Source: CAUZFZ01 sp963579025 (lineage in GTDB: Bacteria; Planctomycetota; Planctomycetia; Planctomycetales; Planctomycetaceae). From it: a stretch of DNA of 53,967 nucleotides. A program made the translations under genes and the position numbers. This document shows, piece after piece, positions 26,140 through 35,372 of this stretch (positions are counted from its first letter, which is position 1; every line of letters begins with the position of its first letter). Under the pieces are notes generated by a model. The model worked only from the letters and a program-made list of their open reading frames with translations. It ran no database searches and was not told the DNA's origin. The stretch covers positions 1 through 53,967 of the forward strand of contig CAUZFZ010000052.1 of assembly GCA_963579025.1 (NCBI GenBank), given 5' to 3'.

Positions 26140-27327
26140 TCAGATGACCGCTCGTGCATCCCGCTCATCGAACCGAATGCGGGAATCCGTCAGGTGTTCG
26201 ATGATTCCCGCGATGGCGCCTTCACGTTTGCTGCCGCGGGCACGTTCGATGCGGCACTGTTCGAAGGATGGCTGCATGGCCAGTCGACTGGTCTGGTCAA
26301 TAAGTCGGTCAAACAGGCCGGCATCCAGTTCGAACAGCCGGCTGCACACAAACAGTGTGGAGGGATTAAACAGGTTTATCGTCGTCGCCAGTGCATACGC
26401 CAGATGACGACTGACACGGTTCAACTCCCGCCTGACCGACAGTCGCCCCATAGCGACCTCGCGGATGACCGCGTCAATATTCAGTTGGCGACCGAGTCGA
26501 ACAGAGACCAGTCGCGCCAGTGCCGTGTCGCTGGCCAGTGTTTCGAGGCACCCTTTTCGACCGCAGCCGCACGCAAGTCCATTGGGATCAACGGGAAGAT
26601 GGCCGATTTCGCCGGCGAGCCCATTGCTGCCGGTCAACAATCCGCCGCGACTGAACACGCCAAGGCCCACTCCGGTGGTCGCGTCGAGCATGGCAAAGTC
26701 ATCCAGGTCGGTGGCGTTTCCATACTGCCGCTCGGCCAGGCACAGTGCGTGACACTCCTGCAGCAGGACTGCTGGTAACCCGAGCATGCGGCCCAGATCA
26801 ACGGCTGGAGCACGGCCGTTTGTGACTGGTACGTTGGGCGACAGCAGACCAGATTGCTCCCGCGAGTCGATCAGGCCCGGCATACTGATACCCAAACCAA
26901 GCGATCGCACGCCGTCTCGCTGACGCAGAGACTCGATCCGTTCTGCTGCCGTCTTAATCAGCCGGTCATATGTCGCCGGTGTCGGAAAGCGAGTTTCCGA
27001 TGCTGGGTCTAATTGACCATCCAGTCCGGCAGCAACCAGCCGGCATTCTCCCGCATCCAGCACGACGCCAATGACTTGAGCGGTCTCCGTTGCCAGCCGC
27101 AGTTGTTTCGCGGGACGTCCTCGTCCATTTTCCGGAGCATCGAATTCCTCGAGCAGACCAGACTGGAGTAAGGTCGCCACGGCCTTGGACACAGTCGGGG
27201 CAGTGACACTCATCTGTCGGGTCACTTCCGCACGCGAACACGGCCCGCTGGTCTGCAGGACGCGCAGCACAGATCGCTCATTGATCTGGCTGAGGAGCTG
27301 CGGCTGAGCTGTCGCGACCGATGTCAC
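26140..27327 (-). CDS. ROK family transcriptional regulator/sugar kinase-like protein
   Basis: GTG start at 27327 with GGGAG 8 nt upstream. The N-terminal 70 residues form a winged HTH (SRAEVTRQMSVTAPTVSKAVATLLQSGLLEE), followed by an ASKHA ROK domain with 'GVVLDAGECRLVAAGLDG' and the ROK zinc site CGCGRKGCLETLAS. The phosphate-binding 'DATTGVGLGVF' region is present. ROK repressors respond to sugars or sugar phosphates, so this likely controls a carbohydrate-use gene set. Direct repeats upstream of the gene may be its own operator. Confidence 0.9.
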   Translation of the reverse strand: MTSVATAQPQLLSQINERSVLRVLQTSGPCSRAEVTRQMSVTAPTVSKAVATLLQSGLLEEFDAPENGRGRPAKQLRLATETAQVIGVVLDAGECRLVAAGLDGQLDPASETRFPTPATYDRLIKTAAERIESLRQRDGVRSLGLGISMPGLIDSREQSGLLSPNVPVTNGRAPAVDLGRMLGLPAVLLQECHALCLAERQYGNATDLDDFAMLDATTGVGLGVFSRGGLLTGSNGLAGEIGHLPVDPNGLACGCGRKGCLETLASDTALARLVSVRLGRQLNIDAVIREVAMGRLSVRRELNRVSRHLAYALATTINLFNPSTLFVCSRLFELDAGLFDRLIDQTSRLAMQPSFEQCRIERARGSKREGAIAGIIEHLTDSRIRFDERDARAVI

Positions 27328-27673
27328 TGCGATCTCCCGGGCAAGCGGAAGACCACACTCTGCGAGTCCACGTCCGGTTTGTCAATGCTCTTTACAAAAG
27401 ACAGTTTGCAAATGTCAGTCCACCGGATGGCAGATCTTCAGCATGTTCCCCGTCTGGACAAGGGAAACACTGGCCGACACACACAAAACCTGCGGGTACC
27501 GTGGTCGAGCAGCACTGCACTACGTCCATCCGCTGAGGGACGCGTGGCGACTGCATTTCCCCTCAATGTTTTCACGCGATTCGGCAGACGATGGCTCGCG
27601 CTGCACGTGCCCAAAACTCGATTCGCGTCGGGTCGCCAAGACAGATTGGCCGCGGAGCGTGCGACAGGTTTTA
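27328..27673. other. 346-bp gap upstream of the ROK gene, no gene seen
   Basis: Frames on both strands are open for long stretches because of high GC, but no start with a ribosome site, no family-like sequence and no strong hairpin is visible. The part nearest the ROK gene is AT-richer and holds the candidate regulatory repeats listed separately. Confidence 0.5.
27378..27412 (-). promoter_or_regulatory. Candidate promoter/operator of the ROK regulator gene
   Basis: TTTACAAA (27391-27398) and TTTGCAAA (27405-27412) form a 7-of-8 direct repeat 14 bp apart; the second is itself a palindrome. On the minus strand a TTGACA (27383-27378) lies just downstream toward the gene, with only a weak -10 match. 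ROK repressors bind AT-rich repeats, so autoregulation is plausible, but this rests on pattern only. Confidence 0.3.
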
Positions 27674-29287
27674 CTATTCGAGTGAGTGTTCCCGCAGTTC
27701 GCCGTTCAGTGGCCCGTACACGCCTTGTGACCACGACACCTTGAGATCGGCAAGGTCGACTTTGAGTGGTCGTTCAAGCTCGGCGGTGGCGATCGACGTG
27801 CCGTCCTGCTGGATGCTCATGCTGCGTCCGTCGTACTGGAATGTCAGGCGAGTCGGACTCTCTTTCCACTGCATCCGCGCGGTCAGGTTACCTGGCATGC
27901 GCAGGCGAAGCACTGAGCCGTATTCGCGCCGTTGCCCTTCTGTCAGGAAGTCGTATCCGTCGTTCCACTCGTACGTTCCCTTTGACGACGTTGACAGGTA
28001 GAGCGATTCACCGTGTGGAATCATGCTGGTCACTCGCTGTCCCCAGTGGTTGGTGACCAGTCCGAATCGGTTGGCTTGCTCTTCGTACGGATGAGTGCGT
28101 TCGGCGGTCAGTTCCGGGTGTGTGAACATGCGGCCCATCGCGTGCCACTGTGTTGCATCCCGGTCGTAGCGCCACAGTTCAGCCCATGGCCAGACACCCG
28201 CCAGCAGATCCCCACCGTAGATACCCAGCGTCTGGCACTCGCGCGCCCGTGTCGAAACACCGGGCATCACTGGTGGCCAGCCATCTTTCCGAGTCGCCGC
28301 AGCGCCCTGATACTCGAAGACGTTTCCCGTCGGATATTGCGCCAACAGCAAACGGTCATGCCAGTGCAACCCTGAATAAACCTGGTAACTGACTGTGTTG
28401 TCGGCTTCGAGCGTGGTTTTCCATGCGCCGTCGCTGAAGACATAGATCCCGCCCTGGTTCGACACCGTCAGAGTCTGCGTCTGGTACTGACCCCAGACAA
28501 ACGGAGTCTCTCGTTCGTACTTCGTTGTCAGGATCACGGCCTTCGACAAATCGATGGCGCTTGAATCCTGCGATGTCCACGGGCAGGCATAGACACGCGT
28601 TACCGTCTGATCTTCGCCTGGAACCACGTGATAGAAAAAGAGGTGTCCATCGGCGTAGTAGAAGTTGTAGTAACGCCCGGTCGCAGGCGGATCGAGAATC
28701 TGTCGGTCGTTGAACAACGCCGTGCTGCCGGAAAACGCGAGGCGTCCACTGCCGACTCGCATCACTCCATCACCGGACGTCAGCGTCTTGATGCCGGGAG
28801 GCAGTTCCGCGACCCACGTGCGCGAGGGCCGATCCCAGCGGCGGACCGAATTGTTGCGGACACTGGTCCACGCGTAGATCTCATCGTCGACATCGCACAG
28901 GTAGACGCCACAATCGAGATCGGGATGCGGCAACCGTTCGACCTCAAACTGCCGGTCTGAGGAGTCTGGCCGAATGAAATACTGCAGCCTGTGCCGCCCG
29001 GTCCGGAACCGCGTGTTGTACGCGTCCGGAAAACCCGCTCCGGCGACGACGCGCCCGGTGCTGTTTCGAATCTCGAATAACGATCCGAAGCTCTGTCCGA
29101 TATCACGGCCGAGGTCGACTTCGACAGTAACCGTGAATGAGCGCGGCGCTTTTGCGGCCTCGCCAACGCGGCAGGTCACAAGCAGGAAGGTCAAACCCAT
29201 CACGGCGATTTTTACACATCCTCCTGGCAGACTGTTGCCACGCGAAAAGAAACCGAACAACCTGTTCCACGACACTGGCTGATTCAT
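27674..29287 (-). CDS. Secreted protein of unknown function, possible beta-propeller
   Basis: The likely start is ATG 29287 (MNQPVSWNRLFGFF), or an internal ATG opening 'MGLTFLLVTCRVGEAAKA', a clear export signal. The ORF is open to 29350, but that extension nearly reaches the divergent amidohydrolase gene. About 537 residues with many short Trp/Tyr/Gly-rich segments ('GVYLCDVDDEIYAWTSVRNN', 'GIYVFSDGAWK', 'RLLLAQYPTGNVFEYQG', 'LYLSTSSKGTYEWNDGYDF'), suggesting repeated beta-sheet blades. No catalytic signature is recognised. It is downstream of nothing on its strand, so it probably has its own promoter in the short divergent gap. Confidence 0.7.
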   Translation of the reverse strand: MNQPVSWNRLFGFFSRGNSLPGGCVKIAVMGLTFLLVTCRVGEAAKAPRSFTVTVEVDLGRDIGQSFGSLFEIRNSTGRVVAGAGFPDAYNTRFRTGRHRLQYFIRPDSSDRQFEVERLPHPDLDCGVYLCDVDDEIYAWTSVRNNSVRRWDRPSRTWVAELPPGIKTLTSGDGVMRVGSGRLAFSGSTALFNDRQILDPPATGRYYNFYYADGHLFFYHVVPGEDQTVTRVYACPWTSQDSSAIDLSKAVILTTKYERETPFVWGQYQTQTLTVSNQGGIYVFSDGAWKTTLEADNTVSYQVYSGLHWHDRLLLAQYPTGNVFEYQGAAATRKDGWPPVMPGVSTRARECQTLGIYGGDLLAGVWPWAELWRYDRDATQWHAMGRMFTHPELTAERTHPYEEQANRFGLVTNHWGQRVTSMIPHGESLYLSTSSKGTYEWNDGYDFLTEGQRREYGSVLRLRMPGNLTARMQWKESPTRLTFQYDGRSMSIQQDGTSIATAELERPLKVDLADLKVSWSQGVYGPLNGELREHSLE

Positions 29288-29362
29288 TTCACGACTCGTG
29301 TTACGTACAACTGAGACTTGTGACCGTCCAACTTCTCCATCCTTGCTCAAGGGTTCGCAGCG

Positions 29363-30556
29363 ATGTCATACCAGCAGATCCTCGCAGACGCACGTTCGCA
29401 GTCGGACTGGATAGTCGGCATCCGGCGCCAGTTGCATCGCCATCCCGAGCTGATGTACGAGGAAGTGAAAACCAGCCAGCTTGTGCGTGACACGCTCGAC
29501 GAGCTGGGCATCTCCTACGTCAGTGGCATCGCAGAGACCGGTGTGATGGCAACACTGGGCACTGGCGAATCACCCTGTGTCGCGTTGCGAGCAGACATGG
29601 ACGCTCTCCCGATTCTGGAAGAAACGGACGTGCCGTTTCGGAGTGAAGTCGACGGAAAAATGCATGCCTGCGGACACGATTGCCACACCGCCATGCTGCT
29701 GGGAGCAGCGAAACTGCTGCGCGAACATGAGGCGGAATTGCCGGGCACAGTACGTCTGCTGTTTCAACCGGCGGAGGAAGGTGGAGCCGGTGGAAAGCGG
29801 ATGCGGGACGAGGGCGTGCTGGAAAATCCCAGCGTGGAACGCATCTTCGGTCTGCACGTCTGGCCGGAGTTGAAGACGGGGACGATCGGTTCGCGAACGG
29901 GAACATTCCTGGCCGCGGCCGGAGAAGTGGACATCACGGTTCGCGGCAAGGGCGGACACGCGGCCATGCCGCATCATTGCATCGATCCCGTGGTCGCCTC
30001 GGCCAAAATTATCGTCGAACTGCAGACGATCATCTCACGCAATCTCGACCCGCTGGATTCGGGAGTGATCAGCATCACCAAAGTCCACGCTGGTGAGGCT
30101 TACAACGTGATTCCCGAAACCGTGCATCTGGCGGGAACCATTCGGGCTCTGACGCTGGATCGATTCCGCTGGCTGCAGGAGCGCGTGCAGTCTCTGGTAA
30201 CACAGGTGGCAGCCGCCAATGACTGTGAAGCAACGATCAAATTCCCGGAGAACGCCTATCCGCCGACGGTCAATGACGGGGCCGTGTGGGACACGGTCCA
30301 GGAATTCGCCAGCGAGATACTGGGTTGCGAAGCTGTCCACGAAATCCCACCAGTGATGGGCGGTGAAGATTTCGCGTTCTACACCGAACGAGTTCCCGGC
30401 TGCTTCGTCGGTCTGGGAGTTCGCAACGAGGCGACGGGTTGCACACACCAGGTGCATCATCCGCTGTTCAAAGCTGACGAGGACGCACTACCGATCGGCT
30501 CAGCGCTGCACGCGTGCTTTGCCGTGCAGGCACTGAAGGATCTGAGTGGATCGTGA
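29363..30556 (+). CDS. M20 family amidohydrolase (N-acyl-amino-acid deacylase/hippurate hydrolase type)
   Basis: 397 residues, normal for the family. The dinuclear metal site residues are visible: CGHDCHTAMLLG (Cys and His), the catalytic Glu pair in QPAEEGGAGG, FGLHVWP and the C-terminal His in THQVHHPLF. 'RRQLHRHPELMYEEVKTSQLV' is the usual N-terminus. These enzymes remove acyl groups from N-acyl amino acids or similar amides in the cytoplasm. The substrate cannot be told. It runs divergently from the secreted protein gene, with about 75 bp between starts. Confidence 0.93.
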   Translation: MSYQQILADARSQSDWIVGIRRQLHRHPELMYEEVKTSQLVRDTLDELGISYVSGIAETGVMATLGTGESPCVALRADMDALPILEETDVPFRSEVDGKMHACGHDCHTAMLLGAAKLLREHEAELPGTVRLLFQPAEEGGAGGKRMRDEGVLENPSVERIFGLHVWPELKTGTIGSRTGTFLAAAGEVDITVRGKGGHAAMPHHCIDPVVASAKIIVELQTIISRNLDPLDSGVISITKVHAGEAYNVIPETVHLAGTIRALTLDRFRWLQERVQSLVTQVAAANDCEATIKFPENAYPPTVNDGAVWDTVQEFASEILGCEAVHEIPPVMGGEDFAFYTERVPGCFVGLGVRNEATGCTHQVHHPLFKADEDALPIGSALHACFAVQALKDLSGS

Positions 30557-30602
30557 CGGTCATCGCGCACCGTCGCACTCCGCAGACATATCGCGTCCGC
30601 GA

Positions 30603-31073
30603 TTATTCACACGGCGGTCCGCCCATCGACTGCATGCGCTCACCAATCTGTTCGGGAGTCAGGTCTTCGATGTGCGTCGCGAGGGTCCATGTGTGACCGA
30701 ACGGATCTTCGAGCGTGCCCATGCGGTCTCCATAGAACTGGTCCTGCAATGGACGAACCTCTTTCGCACCAGCGTCCAAAGCCTGCTGGAAACGCGAGTC
30801 GACGTCTTCGACGTACAACATAATGCTGACCGGCGAGCCTCCGTAGGCCTGCGGACTCTTCGCGTTCATCTCCGGGAATTCGTCGGCCAACATGATTGGT
30901 GAGTCGCCGATCTTGATCTCCGCGTGCATGACCTTGCCCTCTGGACCAGGCATGCGCATCAGCTCGGTAGCACCGAACGCCTGTGCGTAGAACTCAAGAG
31001 CGGCCGCCCCGTCGCTCACGATCAGGTACGGCGTTACGGTGTGATAACCATCGGGAATCGGTTTGACGGCCAT
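30603..31073 (-). CDS. VOC family protein (glyoxalase/PhnB-like)
   Basis: 156 residues from ATG 31073 (MAVKPIPDGYHTVTPYLIVSDG); the open frame continues upstream to 31130 but the added residues are not family-like. The betaalphabetabetabeta pattern is clear: 'YLIVSDGAAALEFYAQAFGATELMR', 'AEIKIGDSPIMLADEFPE', 'VSIMLYVEDVDSRFQQALDAGA' and 'GDRMGTLEDPFGHTWTLATH'. PhnB-like VOC members are cytoplasmic and often of unknown substrate. It converges with the amidohydrolase gene at 46 bp. Confidence 0.92.
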   Translation of the reverse strand: MAVKPIPDGYHTVTPYLIVSDGAAALEFYAQAFGATELMRMPGPEGKVMHAEIKIGDSPIMLADEFPEMNAKSPQAYGGSPVSIMLYVEDVDSRFQQALDAGAKEVRPLQDQFYGDRMGTLEDPFGHTWTLATHIEDLTPEQIGERMQSMGGPPCE

Positions 31074-31160
31074 TGTGAACTCCAGTCTTTTGGATGACAT
31101 GCCAGGGAAGACGACGAAGCGGATTGCCATACGATGGCCTGATCATCTTCACTTTTGAAG

Positions 31161-32258
31161 TCAGGTCTGCGATTCCACTTGCCAGTTACGACGGAACTCA
31201 GGACTGCTGCGTCGCTTCCAGATAAAGCCATCCAGGATGTAGTGAGTGACCTGCGGAACGGCCAGCAGTGGCACGAGCACGTTTCTGAAACCGCTCAAGT
31301 CCCAGCCGCCGAACAGCCACGCACGATGGTGCCAGACGCCACGATCCCACAACAGCTCTTCGGCGTAAGCCAGCAGCCACAGAGTCGCGACGAACATGGC
31401 AATGTACTGCCAGCGCGAAGCTGAAGAGGCTGCACGCGAACCCGCGGACCGTTCCCAGTACCAGTAGACAAGCACGAAATACGGGACACCGTGGATGATG
31501 ACATTGGTAACCGTGAACGCGTAATCCGAATTGAAGGTGATGATGCCGACATACCAGCAAACCGCAGTCGTGGCGACGACCACATCCTTCCCGGGATTCC
31601 ACAGCCCCTCACGTATTCCTCGCGACAGACTGCGTCCCGCATACAGCAGAAGCGACAGCCAGTACACAGGCTCGAGTGCTGTCGCGATCGCCACAGGAAT
31701 CCCGGAGAAGTCGCCGTTGAGAAACCACCAGAAATTCCGCGGCAGGTGCGCGTGCCACCACACGAGTGGAAACACCGTGGCCAGGTAGACTGCCGCCGAA
31801 TCGATCAACTTCCCGGCAGATGAGGTGTCGCCAGCACGCGACCGATACAGAGCGACCCAGCCGTACTGCTGTCGCACAAAGTGGAAGACCGCCAGATATG
31901 CGAGCACTCGCCAGAAGAGCTGCTGCGATTCTGAGTGCACTGCCCAGCCCAGCGCAAAGGCCAGCAACGGAGTCAGACCGTAGAGCCATTTCCGGCGACG
32001 CAATTCCTCTCGATCGGCCAGCACGCGAAATCCAGTGGCGTAAACATGAGCCACGTCCACAAGCAACACAGCCGTCACCCACGTCCACTCGGGCGAATCA
32101 CTGTGAAGAATGCCAAGCCCCGCACCCACTCCCAGCAATCCCAATGCCACGATGGCGCTGCCGAGGAACGCTGACAGGTCCAGCCACGGTGAGAACAACC
32201 AGGGAAAGCGACTGAGACCGCGTTCATGCACGTTCGTTGATACCGCCGATTCAGACAT
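31161..32258 (-). CDS. Polytopic membrane protein of unknown function
   Basis: Start ATG 32258 (MSESAVSTNVHERGLSRFPWLF) overlaps the end of the enolase gene by 8 bp, indicating coupling; the open frame upstream to 32411 is a shadow inside enolase. 365 residues with about nine hydrophobic segments, including 'AFLGSAIVALGLLGVGAGLG', 'WTWVTAVLLVDVAHVYATG', 'VLAYLAVFHFVRQQYGW', 'VVVATTAVCWYVGIITFN' and 'YIAMFVATLWLLAYAEEL'. Several His and Arg residues occur at membrane faces (VDVAHVYATGFR, FHFVRQQYG, THYILDG), which could bind a cofactor or metal. No named family is recognised. Confidence 0.75.
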   Translation of the reverse strand: MSESAVSTNVHERGLSRFPWLFSPWLDLSAFLGSAIVALGLLGVGAGLGILHSDSPEWTWVTAVLLVDVAHVYATGFRVLADREELRRRKWLYGLTPLLAFALGWAVHSESQQLFWRVLAYLAVFHFVRQQYGWVALYRSRAGDTSSAGKLIDSAAVYLATVFPLVWWHAHLPRNFWWFLNGDFSGIPVAIATALEPVYWLSLLLYAGRSLSRGIREGLWNPGKDVVVATTAVCWYVGIITFNSDYAFTVTNVIIHGVPYFVLVYWYWERSAGSRAASSASRWQYIAMFVATLWLLAYAEELLWDRGVWHHRAWLFGGWDLSGFRNVLVPLLAVPQVTHYILDGFIWKRRSSPEFRRNWQVESQT

Positions 32259-33624
32259 GTCCCAGCCCGTCGAAGATCGAGCCGCCCAGGTAACCAAACT
32301 CGCTTCGTTCGGCCAGACGCAGCACCTGGTTGTATTTGGCCAGCCGCTCACTGCGGGCGACTGAACCGACTTTGAGTTGCCCGGCACCCGTTGCCACGAC
32401 CAGATCCGCAATCGTCACGTCTTCGGTTTCACCACTGCGGGCCGACACCACCGGCCAGTAACCACTCGCGATTGCAACGCGCAGTGCCTCCAGAGTTTCC
32501 GTCAAGGTACCAATCTGGTTCAGCTTAACGAGCACACTATTGGCCACGTCGAGGCCGATACCATGCTGGAGTCGCGCAGGATTCGTGACAAACAAATCGT
32601 CTCCGATCAGTTGCACGCGATGGCCCAGTCGTTCGGTCAACAACTTCCAGCCGTCCCAGTCTTCTTCCGCCAGGCCATCTTCGATGCTGATGATGGGCCA
32701 TCGATCGACCCAGCCGACGAGCAGGTCAACGAACTCTTCCGCCGACAGGCTCGCTCCACCCGTTGCTGCCAGGCGATACGCGCGATCTTCTTCGGAGTAG
32801 AAATGTGAACTGGCGACGTCGAGTCCAATGGCCACATCCTCACCCGGCCGCAACTGACAGGCCTCGATGCCCCGAACAACGAACTCCAGCGCGTGCTCGT
32901 TCGATTCGAGCCTCGGGCCGAATCCACCTTCGTCGCCCACCAGGCGTCCCTCAAAGCCAGCCTTCGACAGTAACTCGCCGATCTTCCAGTACACCGAGAC
33001 GATCCACTCGAACGCCTGCTGATATGACGTTGCCCCGACCGGCAGAATCAACCAGTCCTGAAAATCCAGGTTTCCGCCTGCGTGCAGTCCGCCTGAGACC
33101 ATGTTGACCATCGGCAGTGGCAGCAGCGGCCCATCGCCCAAACCTGCAGTGCGCGCCGGTCGCTGCTCGGTCGGCAGCAGCGGTGAAGCCTCAAGATGAC
33201 TCCGCCAGATTTCCTGAAAGCGATCAACTGGCTGCTGCTGCCTTGCTTCCGCCGATGCATAGGCCGCAGCCAGCGAGACTCCCAGTAGGGCGTTGGCACC
33301 GAGTCGTGATTTATCGGCCGTACCATCCAGTTCACGCAGCCGCTCGTCGATCGCCACTTGATCGGCCGCGTCGACTCCGACTAGCGCTTGCGCGATTTCC
33401 GTATTCACATTCTGGACGGCATCTCGCACGCCAAGTCCGTTCAGACGGTTTGCGTCGCCGTCGCGCAATTCCAGCGCTTCATAACTGCCCGTGCTCGCAC
33501 CGCTGGGAACGATCGCCCGCCCGGGCCGGCTGCCAGAGCAGGTGATCTCGACTTCCACAGTCGGGCGTCCTCGACTGTCAAACAGCTCACGCGCATGGAC
33601 TGTCGAGATCTTTGTGCTGCTCAT
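32251..33624 (-). CDS. eno: Enolase homologue with altered catalytic histidine
   Basis: 457 residues from ATG 33624 (MSSTKISTVHARELFDSRGRP); the frame is open to 33765 but that part is not enolase-like. Enolase landmarks are present: the mobile loop SGASTGSYEALELRDGD, GDEGGFGP (proton-shuttle Glu), metal ligands in IGLDVAS, SIEDGLAEEDW and IGDDLF, catalytic Lys in VLVKLNQIGTLTE and GQLKVGS, and GGLHAGGN. The usual SHRSGETED is SARSGETED here: the codon at 32440-32442 (residue 395) encodes Ala where enolases have the phosphate-contacting His. A 25-30 residue insertion precedes LLPLPMVNMVSGG. It may be a glycolytic enolase with changed chemistry or a paralogue with another substrate. It is coupled to a membrane protein gene. 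Confidence 0.85.
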   Translation of the reverse strand: MSSTKISTVHARELFDSRGRPTVEVEITCSGSRPGRAIVPSGASTGSYEALELRDGDANRLNGLGVRDAVQNVNTEIAQALVGVDAADQVAIDERLRELDGTADKSRLGANALLGVSLAAAYASAEARQQQPVDRFQEIWRSHLEASPLLPTEQRPARTAGLGDGPLLPLPMVNMVSGGLHAGGNLDFQDWLILPVGATSYQQAFEWIVSVYWKIGELLSKAGFEGRLVGDEGGFGPRLESNEHALEFVVRGIEACQLRPGEDVAIGLDVASSHFYSEEDRAYRLAATGGASLSAEEFVDLLVGWVDRWPIISIEDGLAEEDWDGWKLLTERLGHRVQLIGDDLFVTNPARLQHGIGLDVANSVLVKLNQIGTLTETLEALRVAIASGYWPVVSARSGETEDVTIADLVVATGAGQLKVGSVARSERLAKYNQVLRLAERSEFGYLGGSIFDGLGHV

Positions 33625-33655
33625 AGTGAGATCGTTCTCCGTAGCCGCGGTCGTC

Positions 33656-35272
33656 TTACAACCCGCTGGACAGTCCGCGGAGTTCCGTTTGAAACCGTAC
33701 GCGTTTCTGATCCGTAAACGACACGCGCGAGATTTTCCAGTGACCGTCAACGGCTGTGACGACAATCCTGGCGGTGTACTCGTTCTCGCGAGTGTGAATG
33801 TGGCCCCAGTGCTCGACAGTGCCAGTCAACCGCCAGCAATGCTCAACCTGAAAACTGTCCGCGGCGGATTCAATCAGTCGGCTCGAAATTCGGCGGATGG
33901 TATCGACGCGCGAGCGGGCTCCACCCTGTTCCGACATCAGCAACGAACGACGAAACTGCAGGTACAGCGTTCGTAGCAACGGACCGTCGACACCGCTGGC
34001 CAAGGCATCGTAAGTCGCCTCTTCATCGCGCAACCCGAACGCACGGTAGACATTCTTTAACAGCGAGCCGGTGATGAGCCTCGCCTGAGCGGTGGTGGGG
34101 GCTTTGTTTCCACCAGACGTCGCAACAGTCGCGATCACCGGGCGGTCGGGTTGAGTGGTCGCCGACCACGTAAACGTGTCTTCGTCCGGACGAAAGTAGT
34201 GCTCGACTGCCGGCTGATCGAATTCGTAGACAATCGATCGAAGAAACGGTGCATGGCGGCTGAAAAGATCCCACCGAAATTCGCTCGACCTGGGCGTGTC
34301 GTGCGGCAGATAGCTGAGGATGACGCCCACACGGGCCTGATGCACACTGACACGGCGTGCCTTCGCATTCAGTGCAAAGTCGCGGATATCCAGACCAAAG
34401 AAGCTCAGCCGAGTGAGCTTCGGTCGCACTGCCTTTCCGTTGATCGTGACCGGATTCCGGCCGCTGAAGAACTCCTCAATCCGACTTCGTGCGGCCTGTT
34501 GTTCGTCGATTTCCAGAAAGTCCTGGTTTTCCCGCTGGATTGGCAGCCACTGTTCCAGTGTGAGCAACGGAATCAGGACTTCGTGTCGGACCTCGTGCGG
34601 TGTGATGTAGATGAACGAGTACAGCCCGCTGTAGCTCGCGATCCCCAGCCGCTGGCGCAGTTCCTTGCGCCGCCGTTCGCGCAGTTCCCGCCAGTTACGG
34701 ACCGGCTTCGGCGGGTTGTCCCAGTCCAGCTTTGCCGTATGCGTCTGTCCGCTTAGCAATGGCTCAGACGTATCCAGCAACACACCCGACTGCAGCACGG
34801 TGCAGTCCATGATGGCGGGCAGAATGGCCTTCGCTCCGCCGAACTGCTGAGTGACCGTGACAAATCTCGGCTGCCGCTCCAGTTTGTACCGCAGTCGATA
34901 GACAACCGAGCGTTCTTTCAGCTCCGTTTGCGTGACGCCTTCGTCAGGGATCTTTGACACATCAATACTGTCGACATCGCCGCGCAGCCGAGTTCCCTGT
35001 TCGTCCCGCAGAATCAGGCCATCCAACAGAAACTTCGGATGAGTTTTTGCAGCTTCGCGAAGAGGACCCGCTGGAAACCGGTCATTGGCACCAGCCGCGA
35101 CCGGGTAGTACAGAGCGAGGTCTTCCACAAAGATCGTCAGCTCGACGTCAATGCGGTCGGGTCGCACATCGATGACCGATTCACTCATCGAAATCGGGTG
35201 AGCGTCGGCTGGCGCGACGCAAACGGCGGAAACACCGAGTGCCGCCGTGGTGAGGAGTCGGAGTACGTTCAT
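33656..35272 (-). CDS. Secreted protein of unknown function
   Basis: 538 residues with a good signal peptide (MNVLRLLTTAALGVSAVCVAPADA, cleaved before HPIS). The mature start 'HPISMSESVIDVRPDRIDVELTIFVEDL' resembles the N-terminal extracellular domain of HupE/UreJ-2 type proteins, but no membrane part follows. A charged segment (about 195-215, RNWRELRERRRKELRQRLG) and a C-terminal 'YTARIVVTAVDGHWKISRVSFTDQKRV', like a small NTF2/SnoaL-type fold, are visible. It ends 31 bp upstream of the enolase start on the same strand, so the two may be co-transcribed. Function unknown. Confidence 0.75.
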   Translation of the reverse strand: MNVLRLLTTAALGVSAVCVAPADAHPISMSESVIDVRPDRIDVELTIFVEDLALYYPVAAGANDRFPAGPLREAAKTHPKFLLDGLILRDEQGTRLRGDVDSIDVSKIPDEGVTQTELKERSVVYRLRYKLERQPRFVTVTQQFGGAKAILPAIMDCTVLQSGVLLDTSEPLLSGQTHTAKLDWDNPPKPVRNWRELRERRRKELRQRLGIASYSGLYSFIYITPHEVRHEVLIPLLTLEQWLPIQRENQDFLEIDEQQAARSRIEEFFSGRNPVTINGKAVRPKLTRLSFFGLDIRDFALNAKARRVSVHQARVGVILSYLPHDTPRSSEFRWDLFSRHAPFLRSIVYEFDQPAVEHYFRPDEDTFTWSATTQPDRPVIATVATSGGNKAPTTAQARLITGSLLKNVYRAFGLRDEEATYDALASGVDGPLLRTLYLQFRRSLLMSEQGGARSRVDTIRRISSRLIESAADSFQVEHCWRLTGTVEHWGHIHTRENEYTARIVVTAVDGHWKISRVSFTDQKRVRFQTELRGLSSGL

Positions 35273-35372
35273 CTGTTACCTGGTCTACACGGCTGCCGAG
35301 ACTGGCTCAGAACCCATGGCTTCGCGGCCACAGTAGTCAAGCCAGAGACAAACTGTCGCAGACCGGAGGTGA

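Noticed and set aside
27379..27744. Overlapping open frames on both strands of the gap before the ROK gene
   Set aside because: No ribosome site, no family-like sequence, and the opposite strand is equally open, as expected for high-GC DNA.
32259..32411. N-terminal extension of the membrane protein into enolase
   Set aside because: The sequence is a frame shadow of enolase and lacks membrane-protein character.
33625..33765. N-terminal extension of enolase
   Set aside because: Residues before MSSTKIS have no similarity to enolase and overlap the end of the secreted protein gene.
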